A stretch of 64,000 bases of DNA from Rhodoferax sp. (lineage in GTDB: Bacteria > Pseudomonadota > Gammaproteobacteria > Burkholderiales > Burkholderiaceae_C), in contig NZ_JAQTWL010000012.1 in the NCBI RefSeq assembly GCF_028689295.1, forward strand, positions 1 to 64,000, written 5' to 3'. The stretch's first letter is position 1. Every line of letters starts with the position of its first letter. A program made the position numbers and the translations under genes. The notes below the pieces were generated by a model that saw only the letters and a list, made by a program, of their open reading frames with translations, had not been told where the DNA came from and made no database searches. Shown here in pieces: positions 8,814 to 17,793 of this stretch.

Positions 8814-9235
8814 TCGTCGGCCCCAGCCGCGTTTCCTTCGGGCTTTTTGAGTTTGGCAACGGCAAATTTCTTCAACCACTCCAGGTAGGCCATGGCTTCT
8901 ATTTGGGCGCGCAGGTATTTGTCCTGGTTGCCAGCGGTCAGTTTGACCATGAAGTTCTCTGGCGTGGCATCGGATCCGAAAATAAGGCGCTTGCAGAGCC
9001 ACCCCGTGACGTGAGAATAGAGAAGGCCGTAGGGCTTGTCCAAGTCCCCCTCTGCTTTTGCCAGCGCAAAGGCCAGCGATTGGCCGAGCCCCAGGCTGCG
9101 GATGTTGGCGGGCAGGGCTTTGACGTATGCCAGATAGTTGCCGTAACTCGCGGGAGCGCCGGGGGCATTGACAATGTTTGCGATCTGTTCAAGCGCATCT
9201 CTGGCGCGTTGCTGGGCTAGTAGTTCTGTGGCCAT
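8810..9235 (-). CDS. cmr5: type III-B small subunit Cmr5
   Basis: 141 aa, MATELLAQQRARDALEQIANIV...YVKALPANIRSLGLGQSLAFALAK. Confidence 0.9.
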   Translation of the reverse strand: MATELLAQQRARDALEQIANIVNAPGAPASYGNYLAYVKALPANIRSLGLGQSLAFALAKAEGDLDKPYGLLYSHVTGWLCKRLIFGSDATPENFMVKLTAGNQDKYLRAQIEAMAYLEWLKKFAVAKLKKPEGNAAGADE

Positions 9236-10078
9236 TTACGCCCCCTGTTGCTGCGCGGTGCAGTTGTGAGAAAACCAACCCAGCCCGGTGGTTTCGCCGG
9301 CGCCAATTTGGAGGTGTGGCCGGCCTGTCAACTCCTTGCGTGCGGCCTTCATCGCTTCACGTTGATCTTCCGGTTTCAAAGTCGGGCGCGGAAGTATCAG
9401 CCCGTACATCACGGTGTCAGGCGCCAGGGTTTCTTCGTACCATAGGTTGGTTGAAGTCTTGTTTTCGTCGAGAACGTTGTGCGCATTCACTGGCAAGGCG
9501 AATTCGGCGAACCAGGCGAAGTCGGCATCACTCAAGACCACCAGCTGCATAGGGATGCGTGCTTTGGCGTTGGGGTGCGCAATAAGGGACTGCAGGGCCG
9601 CGACGAGCCCAGTGAGCTGCTGCGGGTTCGCTGGGGCTGCCTTGTCAAATTGCCGCTCTTCAAGCTGAAGCTGAGGCGGCGATTCCGGGTTGGCACTGTG
9701 ATATTGCCCGCTCGCTACAGCGGGGATCGTGAATGCTGCAGCCGCCGGCTTCCCTGCCCGTTGCGCATCGCGCTGCAATCGCTCCAGCAGAAGCGGACAG
9801 GTGACCCAGGCGTAACTGCCAGCCAGACTGCGCACTGGCAGCAGCAGCAGACGTATGTCAGAAAAGATGAGTTGCCCGGCGTTCGCCTCACTACCGGTGT
9901 AAACGGAGCCCTCGCCAAACCAGTCCTTGAGTGCCCCCTTGAACGCCGAGCCGGCAATAACCGGGTAGTGTGTGGCGGCCTCGCGCGCCACGGGCAGGTC
10001 AATGGCGCCGCCGCCGGTTTCCGCGCCGTAGTGAATGGGTGTCTCGGCAATCAAGCCCAGCAAGATGGGAGCAGTCAT
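9236..10078 (-). CDS. cmr4: type III-B backbone RAMP Cmr4
   Basis: MTAPILLGLIAETPIHYGAETGGGAIDLPVAREAATHYPVIAGSAFKGALKD; internal start chosen within the longer ORF 9236-10387. Confidence 0.9.
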   Translation of the reverse strand: MTAPILLGLIAETPIHYGAETGGGAIDLPVAREAATHYPVIAGSAFKGALKDWFGEGSVYTGSEANAGQLIFSDIRLLLLPVRSLAGSYAWVTCPLLLERLQRDAQRAGKPAAAAFTIPAVASGQYHSANPESPPQLQLEERQFDKAAPANPQQLTGLVAALQSLIAHPNAKARIPMQLVVLSDADFAWFAEFALPVNAHNVLDENKTSTNLWYEETLAPDTVMYGLILPRPTLKPEDQREAMKAARKELTGRPHLQIGAGETTGLGWFSHNCTAQQQGA

Positions 10079-10116
10079 ATCAGTTCGTCCTTTGGAATCG
10101 TTGAATCGGGTTTGCC

Positions 10117-11202
10117 TTACAGCGCCCAGGCACCGACCATCACGTGGCCGTAACCCTGCCCACTGGCAGCGCCTATGCAGCTGTTGTGAAGATTCATGAC
10201 GGCGGCCTGGTCGGCTGCGTCGGCTTCCAGCCACCAGACGCTGCCGGCCGCTCGGGCGCTGCGCACGCGTTCGGGCATCCTCATTTGCGTGTCGAAGCCG
10301 CCAATGCGCAGCGGCCGTCCCAGGGCGCAGCACACGATGCGCCCTGGAACGCCCTCTTGCACCGATTTGCCTGGGCCCGTGCCCCAAGCGGCGCCCAGGC
10401 CGGCGGTGATGAGGCTGAGCGTGTAGCGCAGCTTGCCGTCAGCATCGGGGGCAAGCTGCGCGGGCTTCGGCAGTGCAACGGGTGCCGACATTCGCTCTAC
10501 CCAGACGGCGCGGCCTTCACCGCCCAAGGGCAGATGGGGCGCAGCCCCCCACGGCTTTGCAGCGGGCGTCTTAGGCAGATTGACAAGCAAATCAGTATGG
10601 GGGCCCAGCCGTATGTGCGCCGCGCTATAGAGCCGCCCTTCGATGGCGGCGCGATTCACAAGGTCTCGCTCCAGGCCCGTATGGCGTTCCGTGGACCACA
10701 AGGTCTTGGTGGCCACATGGCCCGCACGCGCGGGTGCCTGGCCGTCGAGCCAACTTTGATAGGCACTCACCGTCAGCCATGTGTCTTCGAGGGCTTTGAC
10801 GCCATCAGCTGCCTCGGGTGCCTCAGGCAGATGCACGCTTTCGCCGAGATCGGTCTGGAATTTCTCCCGACTCGGGCGCAACAAATGGACCGCGCCATTG
10901 GCGTCGCCCAGCAACGCCAACGGCGCGGGCAAAAGAAGATCGTGGTCGTGGTTGCCCAGCCACGGCCCGCGGCTGATGTGGTGCCCTGGACGGGCGCGCA
11001 GGCCGTCTTCATGATCGAAGGCCGGGTCGTGGGCCAATCCGGCACCATTGAGCAATGCGCTGTTGAGCGCCGCGAACACGGTGCCGGGATGTGGCGGGAA
11101 CACGCTGCTCAGGTAGGCACCGCCGCCCGCCTCGGCGTCGAAGCGCTCAGGCCCCCTGAAGAACAGGGTGTCAAGTGCGGTAAGTCTTAGCCACTGTGTC
11201 AT
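10117..11202 (-). CDS. cmr3: type III-B RAMP Cmr3
   Basis: MTQWLRLTALDTLFFRGPERFDAEAGGGAYLSSVFPPHPGTVFAALNSALL; ATGA overlap with the cas10 stop. Confidence 0.9.
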   Translation of the reverse strand: MTQWLRLTALDTLFFRGPERFDAEAGGGAYLSSVFPPHPGTVFAALNSALLNGAGLAHDPAFDHEDGLRARPGHHISRGPWLGNHDHDLLLPAPLALLGDANGAVHLLRPSREKFQTDLGESVHLPEAPEAADGVKALEDTWLTVSAYQSWLDGQAPARAGHVATKTLWSTERHTGLERDLVNRAAIEGRLYSAAHIRLGPHTDLLVNLPKTPAAKPWGAAPHLPLGGEGRAVWVERMSAPVALPKPAQLAPDADGKLRYTLSLITAGLGAAWGTGPGKSVQEGVPGRIVCCALGRPLRIGGFDTQMRMPERVRSARAAGSVWWLEADAADQAAVMNLHNSCIGAASGQGYGHVMVGAWAL

Positions 11203-13253
11203 CGCTGTACTCCCTTGGTGGCAAGAAAGCGCACCAGCAATCCACCGTCTTCCGCCAGGAGCGTCGGCGGTGCGGGGGTGGTGGCTCGGTTGTCGCGGCT
11301 GATGGCGAACAGTTGGCTGGCCAGAGCCAGCGCCGTCGCCCGCGAGTCGTCGTTGACTTCTCCAAGGTCGCGATTGGATAACAGGTCGGCGGCCCAGAGC
11401 TGTTCCACCTCCTGTTGCGGAATGCCCAACTCGCGCTGCCCTTGCAGGTCTCTGGGTGCCAGGTCGCCCCATCGCTCGCGTATGCGGTAAAGGAAGCCGC
11501 TGGACAAGGGGACATCGCGCTTCGCGGCGTCTTGCCCGGTGCGGAACTTTCCCGCCAAGTCCAGCACAGTGGCCAGGGGCGCGAGCTGATCCACCGCAGC
11601 GTCCCAGCACGCAACCCACTGCAAGTGCTGCCCGCCGGGTTTATGGACCGTCACGGCCACACTGTTGCGCCCGTTCTCGGTCTTGGCGATGTCGTCCAGC
11701 AAACGGCTCGATTCGGCCATGACGAACGACAAAGGCAAGTGATAGTGCGCGAAGACAATGCCCGCGCTGATGGTCCCGTCCAATTGCTGCCTGTGCATCG
11801 CCTCCTGGTAGGCGTGCCGCAGCGCCTGCGCGCAGCCAATGGCATCGTCTAGTGGCAGCAAGGCCAGCACGTCGTCACCACCGGCATAGAGCGCGGCGCC
11901 GTGGTGCTCCGTATCGACGATGCGCTGCACCTTGCCAGCAAAGTCGCTCAAGGCACGGGAAACGGCACCCGCCTCGCGGCCAATAAGCTTGCCGACATTG
12001 TCGCCGTCCATGCGCAGCACGGCATAGAACGGCGAGGGCTTGCCGTCGGGATCGATCTTCGCCAGTTGCTTCTGCAGCGGCAGCACACTATTGGGCGCAA
12101 GCAGCCCTTCCTTGGCCGCAGCCTGTAAACCGTCCTCATAAAACAGCTGCCCATCCAGGGTACAAAAATACGGGCGTGCCTCAATGCCTTCGATCTGATT
12201 GAGCGTTTCGCTGAACAGACCTTCCTGTGTCTTGGCTGCGCTCGGGTGGACGCGGGCGGCGTTGAGCGCATCCACATACGCATCGCAGCGGGCGCGGCGC
12301 GCTGGGTCCGCCTCTGCGTAAACCTTCTTGATCCACGGCAGTGCTGCCATGTAGGCCGTGGAGGGCCAGTTGCCCGCGCTCTGGGTAATGCGGTCTGGCA
12401 CCCAGCCCAACACCTCCTTGATGTCATCCGGGTGGAGCTTGGGCCAGAGCCGCTTGACAAAGGCGACGGCGCAGAGCCGTTCGTCGTCGCGCAAATTCAG
12501 ACGGCCCGGTCCGGGGTTGCGTGGCCCTTGACCATGGTGAACGCCGGGCACGTGGTCGCGGACCGCCGCCCAGAAATCGTCTTGCTTCTTGCGCAACTCT
12601 TGGCTACGGCTGCGAATGTGGCCCGACAACTCCACAGAGCCGGGCATGAGGCTGCAGGCATCGCCCGGCTCCTGCTGGTCGGGCTGGATATGCTGGCGCC
12701 AGTTTTTGCGCCGATCCAGCCAACGTGCATCACCGCCATCCGCAGGCGCTACACCCTTGACCCATTGAACATCCCAGAAGTTGGCGACCTGCTGGTCCCA
12801 TAGGCTTTCAGTCAAGGTCTTGTTTTGCGCGTTGGGATTCTTCTGCTTCTTGCTTGGCACGAAGATCAGATTCTTGTCTTTGAGGGCCGTAAGTGGAAGA
12901 AACCGCTGGCGCACCAGGGTTGCCAACTCGCCCCACTTCGTATGCACCGCATCCGAACATTTACTCGGATCGAAGTCCGCTGCAACTTCTGCTTTGAACC
13001 GGTTGGGCAGCGTGCCGATGAAGGGCGCCTTGTCGGCGTTGCCCAGTATGGCGCGCAGCAGATCGTCGGTGATGGCGTCACCGTCAAGCACCGACGGAAA
13101 CAGGATGCGCCCGCCGCTCTTATGGACCTGGGCCATGGCCACGCCCGAAAGCCAGGACAGTAGAAAGGAGGATGACCACAGGTCACGCGTGCGCCGCGAC
13201 TGCCCGATGAAGGTTTGGACCGGGGAGATGGTGAAGTGGAGGATGTGCGTCAT
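11199..13253 (-). CDS. cas10: Cas10/Cmr2 large subunit with GGDD palm motif; N-terminal HD domain not apparent
   Basis: 684 aa; begins MTHILHFTISPVQTFIGQSRRTRDLWSSSFLLSWLSG (cyclase-like D1 start); DGDNVGKLIG and YAGGDDVLALLPL. Confidence 0.95.
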   Translation of the reverse strand: MTHILHFTISPVQTFIGQSRRTRDLWSSSFLLSWLSGVAMAQVHKSGGRILFPSVLDGDAITDDLLRAILGNADKAPFIGTLPNRFKAEVAADFDPSKCSDAVHTKWGELATLVRQRFLPLTALKDKNLIFVPSKKQKNPNAQNKTLTESLWDQQVANFWDVQWVKGVAPADGGDARWLDRRKNWRQHIQPDQQEPGDACSLMPGSVELSGHIRSRSQELRKKQDDFWAAVRDHVPGVHHGQGPRNPGPGRLNLRDDERLCAVAFVKRLWPKLHPDDIKEVLGWVPDRITQSAGNWPSTAYMAALPWIKKVYAEADPARRARCDAYVDALNAARVHPSAAKTQEGLFSETLNQIEGIEARPYFCTLDGQLFYEDGLQAAAKEGLLAPNSVLPLQKQLAKIDPDGKPSPFYAVLRMDGDNVGKLIGREAGAVSRALSDFAGKVQRIVDTEHHGAALYAGGDDVLALLPLDDAIGCAQALRHAYQEAMHRQQLDGTISAGIVFAHYHLPLSFVMAESSRLLDDIAKTENGRNSVAVTVHKPGGQHLQWVACWDAAVDQLAPLATVLDLAGKFRTGQDAAKRDVPLSSGFLYRIRERWGDLAPRDLQGQRELGIPQQEVEQLWAADLLSNRDLGEVNDDSRATALALASQLFAISRDNRATTPAPPTLLAEDGGLLVRFLATKGVQR

Positions 13254-13260
13254 GGTTTAC

Positions 13261-14391
13261 CTAGATGTCCGTGCCAATGGTGTCAAGCCATGTATCGATC
13301 CATGCATAGCCATTGGCAGGGGGTGTCGGAAGCGACTTGGCCGTGCCTAAACTGGCCGCAACGCCATAACCGTATGGCAAGAAATCTGACTTGAATAGGA
13401 TGGCAACAACGCCATACGTCCCGCTGGCATTGTCACGATAGACGTGCAACAGCAAGGGACTGGCACGCCGATCTAGCTCCTTCAAATCCGTTCTGTCCGA
13501 CAGCGCCTTGGGTTTGTGGTCAAGCGAGCCCTTTCCGTAACCACGAGGCAAGCCAAGGTAGGCCCAGCTAACGTCGTCGGGTGACGACAAGGCAACTCTA
13601 TTCTGCAGGCGAGAACCGCCTGCAGCCGGTATCTCGGTAAGCAGGGACTTGAACGCTTTTGCGATCGCGTTCAGGGCGCCTATGCCTGTCTGAAACTGCT
13701 GTGGTGGCTTGTTGACGAGCACCACGCGACAAAACCGTCTATCCCGGACAAACGCCGAATACACAGGCGCGGCTACAGTGGCGGCGGCTGTCGGGATATC
13801 TCGCAAGACACTTGCGAACACCGCTTCATAATCAGCGGATGCTGTTGGCAAGGCCTGATCTCTGTCGTCAATTCGAAGCATTTGCAGCGTGACGCTGCCA
13901 AAACCGCGACGACTGCGGTAGCCAAGTCCACCAAACATGCCAAATAGCTTCAGTACATTGACGTATTCCTGCTGACTGGCACATGCGGCTGGCTTGAGAG
14001 TGAGTTCAATGGTGAATGTTGGGCCAGAGTCAGCGGCTTTGCCAAACCTGTTTGCACCCGTTTCAGTCAGCCCATAGCCCAGGTACCGTGTGTTGCCGTT
14101 CGCAACCAGCTCGGTGGCGGATTTGAGTTGAAGAGCATCGACATGGTTTGCAACCACCCGCAACAGGAATGGACTCTGGCCTTTTGTGCTACCGAACAAT
14201 TCGCTCTCGCGCGCGGCCAGTGTCTGGCAGTTTCCCGACGCGGCGTCAACCAGCTGGTAATTCATCGCCCGCCACCAAAACCGAAGCGCCGCCTTGATTT
14301 CACTCACCCGCAACTCAGGTTTTGTTTCGTCCGCTCCCGACGAAAATAAGGGCGTGTTCAAAGAAAACTTGGCAGTGATGCGGTGGTGCAT
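13261..14391 (-). CDS. cmr1: type III-B RAMP Cmr1
   Basis: MHHRITAKFSLNTPLFSSGADETKPELRVSEIKAALRFWWRAMN; first gene of the operon. Confidence 0.9.
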   Translation of the reverse strand: MHHRITAKFSLNTPLFSSGADETKPELRVSEIKAALRFWWRAMNYQLVDAASGNCQTLAARESELFGSTKGQSPFLLRVVANHVDALQLKSATELVANGNTRYLGYGLTETGANRFGKAADSGPTFTIELTLKPAACASQQEYVNVLKLFGMFGGLGYRSRRGFGSVTLQMLRIDDRDQALPTASADYEAVFASVLRDIPTAAATVAAPVYSAFVRDRRFCRVVLVNKPPQQFQTGIGALNAIAKAFKSLLTEIPAAGGSRLQNRVALSSPDDVSWAYLGLPRGYGKGSLDHKPKALSDRTDLKELDRRASPLLLHVYRDNASGTYGVVAILFKSDFLPYGYGVAASLGTAKSLPTPPANGYAWIDTWLDTIGTDI

Positions 14392-14470
14392 TCAGTATGT
14401 CCTTCGGCAAGTTGCTACAACCAGTGCAGTTTGCTTGACCGGACTTGCAACGATCAGCTTGACCAGATAA

Positions 14471-14505
14471 TTATTCTATACCTGCGTATCCACGGCATTT
14501 TTCAA
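14471..14505 (-). promoter_or_regulatory. possible promoter of the cas operon (TTGAAA - 19 bp - TATAGAAT)
   Basis: -35-like TTGAAA (14500-14505 complement) and TATAGAAT (14473-14480 complement) upstream of cmr1; non-ideal spacing. Confidence 0.3.
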
Positions 14506-14753
14506 TAGGTCGCCAGTGGCGCACGGTTGGGCAGCATGATGCCACCCGAGCCGACATGAATGCGTTGCATGTCTGCGGTAAAGTGTGCCACCAACACGGC
14601 TTCGGCAGCACTGGCAATACTGGTCATATTGTGGTGCTCGGAAAGCTAGCAATAGTTAAAGCCGAAGGACACGGCGAGCTGTGCGGTTCACAAGTAAATG
14701 GCGAGTGCGGCTGCCGCCGTGCTGCCTTCGCGCAAGGGAAACCGATCCAGCAT
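14502..14753 (-). pseudogene. truncated, stop-interrupted luciferase-like (LLM) flavin-dependent monooxygenase remnant
   Basis: Minus-strand single frame: [84 protein letters not shown] motifs ([27 protein letters not shown]) with two internal stops. Confidence 0.85.
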
Positions 14754-14792
14754 GAATAAAGAAACTTTTCAGTATGTTCATGTGGTTTTCGA

Positions 14793-15254
14793 TTACAGCA
14801 ATTCGGGTGATTGCACCGAGACGATCAGGGTTTGCAGCAGGTCATCACGCTGTCGGCTTCGCAGCCACCAGACGGCCCCTTTTTTGACCGGGCATTCGGT
14901 GTCATTGAGTCCGATCAATTGGGCAATGGTTTGCCCCAGGGTGGGTTGGTGGCCGACGACCAGCACACAGCCCCTGGCATCCGGCCACTGCACCAATTCC
15001 AGCAATTGGGCCACCGTGCCTTCAGGGCCGAGTTCTTCTTTGATTTTGAACTTTCGGCCCAAGGCGCTGACGGTCTGCTCGGTGCGGCGCGCCGGGCTGA
15101 CAAAAATACGGGTGTTGTCGGGCAATTGTCGGTCGAGCCAGCCTGCCATGCGCGCGGCCTGCTTTTCGCCGCGCGCGGTCAGGCGCCGGGCCATGTCGTC
15201 ACAGCCTTGCGTCCATTCCTGCGCCTCGGCGTGGCGCCACAAAATCAGGTCCAT
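14793..15254 (-). CDS. sixA: SixA-type phosphohistidine phosphatase
   Basis: MDLILWRHAEAQEW...VGHQPTLGQTIAQLIG: RHA histidine phosphatase motif. Confidence 0.85.
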   Translation of the reverse strand: MDLILWRHAEAQEWTQGCDDMARRLTARGEKQAARMAGWLDRQLPDNTRIFVSPARRTEQTVSALGRKFKIKEELGPEGTVAQLLELVQWPDARGCVLVVGHQPTLGQTIAQLIGLNDTECPVKKGAVWWLRSRQRDDLLQTLIVSVQSPELL

Positions 15255-15328
15255 GATGCCAATATAGTCATGAAATATGACAGTGACAAGACAGGGCCGG
15301 GTGGCGTGGTGAGCCGCGTTGGCATGGG

Positions 15329-16645
15329 TTAGGTGCTGGCTCGCTGGTCGGCGTGCAGCGCTGCCGCGCGTCCGCGCTGCAGGTTCACCGGCACCAGCAG
15401 CAACAGGCCGAGCACAAACAGCACCGAGGTGCTCAGGATGGCGGTGCGCTGGTCGCCACCGGTGGCCCAGGTGATGAGACCGTAGCTCAAGGGGCCGACG
15501 ATGCTGGCGAGGCGGATGGCAAAGGTCCACAGGCCATAAAACTCGGCCACCTGGCGCTGCGGCGCAAACAGGCCGGCCATGGCGCGCCCGGCCGACTGGC
15601 TGCTGCCCATGCACAGGCCGGCAATCACCGCGGCGTACCAGAAGTCGCCCTTGCTGCCAGCCAGCGCGGCGATGACGCAGGTGGCAATCCAGCCCAGCAG
15701 GGTGATGGCCAGCGCAATCTTGTGACCGATGCGGTCTTGCAGGTAGCCCCAGGCAAAAGCGCCGGCTGCTGCGGCAATGTTCAGCACAAAGATCAGCACC
15801 ATGGTTTCTTGCTGCTTGAAGCCGATCACTTGCTCGGCATAGATGGCCGCCAGCGCAATGGCCACTGCCACGCCGGCCTGGTAACACACCGCGCAGGCCA
15901 GCAGCCACATGAAGTCCTTGAACTGCCTTGCCTGTTGAAAGGTGCGGTGCAACTGCTGCATGGCGGCCTTGAAGCCGCCTTGCCCCAGCGCTGCCGGGTT
16001 GGGCTGCGCCCGCTCCTTGAGCAGGGCAAAGGTGACCAGCGCGGCCGAGCCGTACAGCGCTGCCGTGATCAGCATCGTGACCGGCACAAACTGCGACGCG
16101 CTTTGGCCCTGGCCTTGCGCCCACATCACATAAGCCAGGCACAGGCCGAGCGCCAGCATGCCGCCGAAGTAGCCAAAGCTCCAGCCCCAGCCGCTGACCT
16201 TGCCCAGCGATTCCGCGCGCGCCAGTTCGGGCAGAAACGCCGCCGTCATCGATTCACCCCAGGCGTAAAAAGTGTTGGACACCACGATCAAGACGACGGC
16301 CAGCGCCACGCTGCCGGGGCCGACCAGCGCCAGCGCCGCCGTGGCCAGCACACAGCCCGCCGTGAACAGGGTCAGCAGGCGTTTCTTGGCCGCGCGCAGG
16401 TCGGCATAGGCACCCAGGCTTGGCATGGTGAGCATGACGACGGCGTTGGACAAGCTCAGTGCTGCGGTCCAGGCCAATGTGGCCCAGGGCGCGCCCTGCG
16501 CCACACCACCGACAAAATAGGCGGCAAAGACGGCTGTGATGACCACCGTGGTGTAGCCCGAATTGGCGAAGTCGTACATGGCCCAGCCAAAGACTTCACG
16601 CTTGCGCACGCCGGGTTGCAGCGCGGCCTGCGAAAAAAGAGTCAT
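15329..16645 (-). CDS. MFS transporter, UMF1/Atg22-like
   Basis: 438 aa polytopic; REVFGWAMYDFANSGYTTVVITAVFAAYF. Confidence 0.85.
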   Translation of the reverse strand: MTLFSQAALQPGVRKREVFGWAMYDFANSGYTTVVITAVFAAYFVGGVAQGAPWATLAWTAALSLSNAVVMLTMPSLGAYADLRAAKKRLLTLFTAGCVLATAALALVGPGSVALAVVLIVVSNTFYAWGESMTAAFLPELARAESLGKVSGWGWSFGYFGGMLALGLCLAYVMWAQGQGQSASQFVPVTMLITAALYGSAALVTFALLKERAQPNPAALGQGGFKAAMQQLHRTFQQARQFKDFMWLLACAVCYQAGVAVAIALAAIYAEQVIGFKQQETMVLIFVLNIAAAAGAFAWGYLQDRIGHKIALAITLLGWIATCVIAALAGSKGDFWYAAVIAGLCMGSSQSAGRAMAGLFAPQRQVAEFYGLWTFAIRLASIVGPLSYGLITWATGGDQRTAILSTSVLFVLGLLLLVPVNLQRGRAAALHADQRAST

Positions 16646-17592
16646 GAAATCGCCACCAGCCAGGCCTTCAATTCGGCAAACACCTTGGCTCTGACCGCCG
16701 CTTGCGACAGCACCAGGTCGTGCATGCCGTCCTCAATCGCGACCCGCTTGACCTGACGTCCCAGCCCGGGCGCCAGGCGCTGCATATCGGCCACATCCAG
16801 TACCACGTCGGTGCTCATGGCGTTAGGCGTCCACTCTTTGAGCCAGCTGCTGCGCCGGGCGTGCATCACCAGCACCGGGCAATGGATCGACAGCCCGCGG
16901 GCGACCTCTGCATGGGCGCGGTGAATGGCGCGAAACCAGCCGGCGTAAACGGGGAAACCAGCAATGGGTTTCCACAGCGTGTCGTAGCGCCATTCGCCAT
17001 GATGATCGGCGTGCAGGCTCTTGCCGTAAACCGTGGTTGTCACCGGGATGACCAGGGTCGGCCACCACGCTCCCAGGGCCGCCAGCACTGGCTCCAGAAA
17101 GCGTTCCTGCCAGGGCGGCAGATTCATGTCGAGAAACGGGCTGTTCAGGAACAGCGCATTCACCGCTGCGCGCTGCGCGCCACGGTGCGCGTAAAGGGCG
17201 GTCACCAGTCCCCCGGTGGAATGGCCGTTGAGCAGCAGCCAGTCAACGGCTTCGCTGGTTTTGAGGACATGAATGGCCGCATCGACATCCTCCAGGTAGT
17301 CGTCGATGCTGCGGGTGAAGTTGGGCAACTGCCGTGCGCGCATGGCCCGGCCGTGGCGGCGCAGATCAATCGCATAAAAATGCAGCCCAGCCTGGTTGTA
17401 GAAGTCCGCCAGATGGGTCTGGAAAAAGTAATCCACAAAGCCGTGCACATACAGAACGGCTCTTGCACTTTTGCAATTGCAGCGCCGGCGCACCAGCACG
17501 GCATCCGCGGGGCCATCAAAAGCCGCGCGGCCGGTCAGCTTGGTTTGCTCAAAGCCAGGCAGCACATCGGGCGTCCAGCTTGTCTGTTGCAT
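16642..17592 (-). CDS. alpha/beta hydrolase
   Basis: 316 aa; VLYVHGFVDYFFQTHLAD..., LLLNGHSTGGLV nucleophile elbow. Confidence 0.85.
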   Translation of the reverse strand: MQQTSWTPDVLPGFEQTKLTGRAAFDGPADAVLVRRRCNCKSARAVLYVHGFVDYFFQTHLADFYNQAGLHFYAIDLRRHGRAMRARQLPNFTRSIDDYLEDVDAAIHVLKTSEAVDWLLLNGHSTGGLVTALYAHRGAQRAAVNALFLNSPFLDMNLPPWQERFLEPVLAALGAWWPTLVIPVTTTVYGKSLHADHHGEWRYDTLWKPIAGFPVYAGWFRAIHRAHAEVARGLSIHCPVLVMHARRSSWLKEWTPNAMSTDVVLDVADMQRLAPGLGRQVKRVAIEDGMHDLVLSQAAVRAKVFAELKAWLVAIS

Positions 17593-17793
17593 AGGTGTCC
17601 CAGTAAAAATGCCAAGACGGGCATGTTAACAAGGGGCTGCCCAAGCGGAGCAGGGACATGACGGGCTAGGGCGATGCTTTACTGAGTGGACAAGACGCGC
17701 GGTGAGGTTTCACCAAATCTTCTTTTTTTGGTCACGGGCTTGTCACACCCGCACACTAGATTCAAGTTCTCTTCAACGTAACGGAGCTTTTTC

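Noticed and set aside
10144-11190. 348-aa + strand ORF antisense to cmr3
   Set aside because: Shadow ORF with no recognisable motifs; cmr3 on the opposite strand is convincing.
14556-14759. 67-aa + strand ORF
   Set aside because: It is antisense to the LLM pseudogene remnant on the minus strand.
17711-17760. Possible PHO box upstream of phoX (CTTGTCACACCCGCACACT)
   Set aside because: Only one half-site resembles the consensus; the second repeat does not match.
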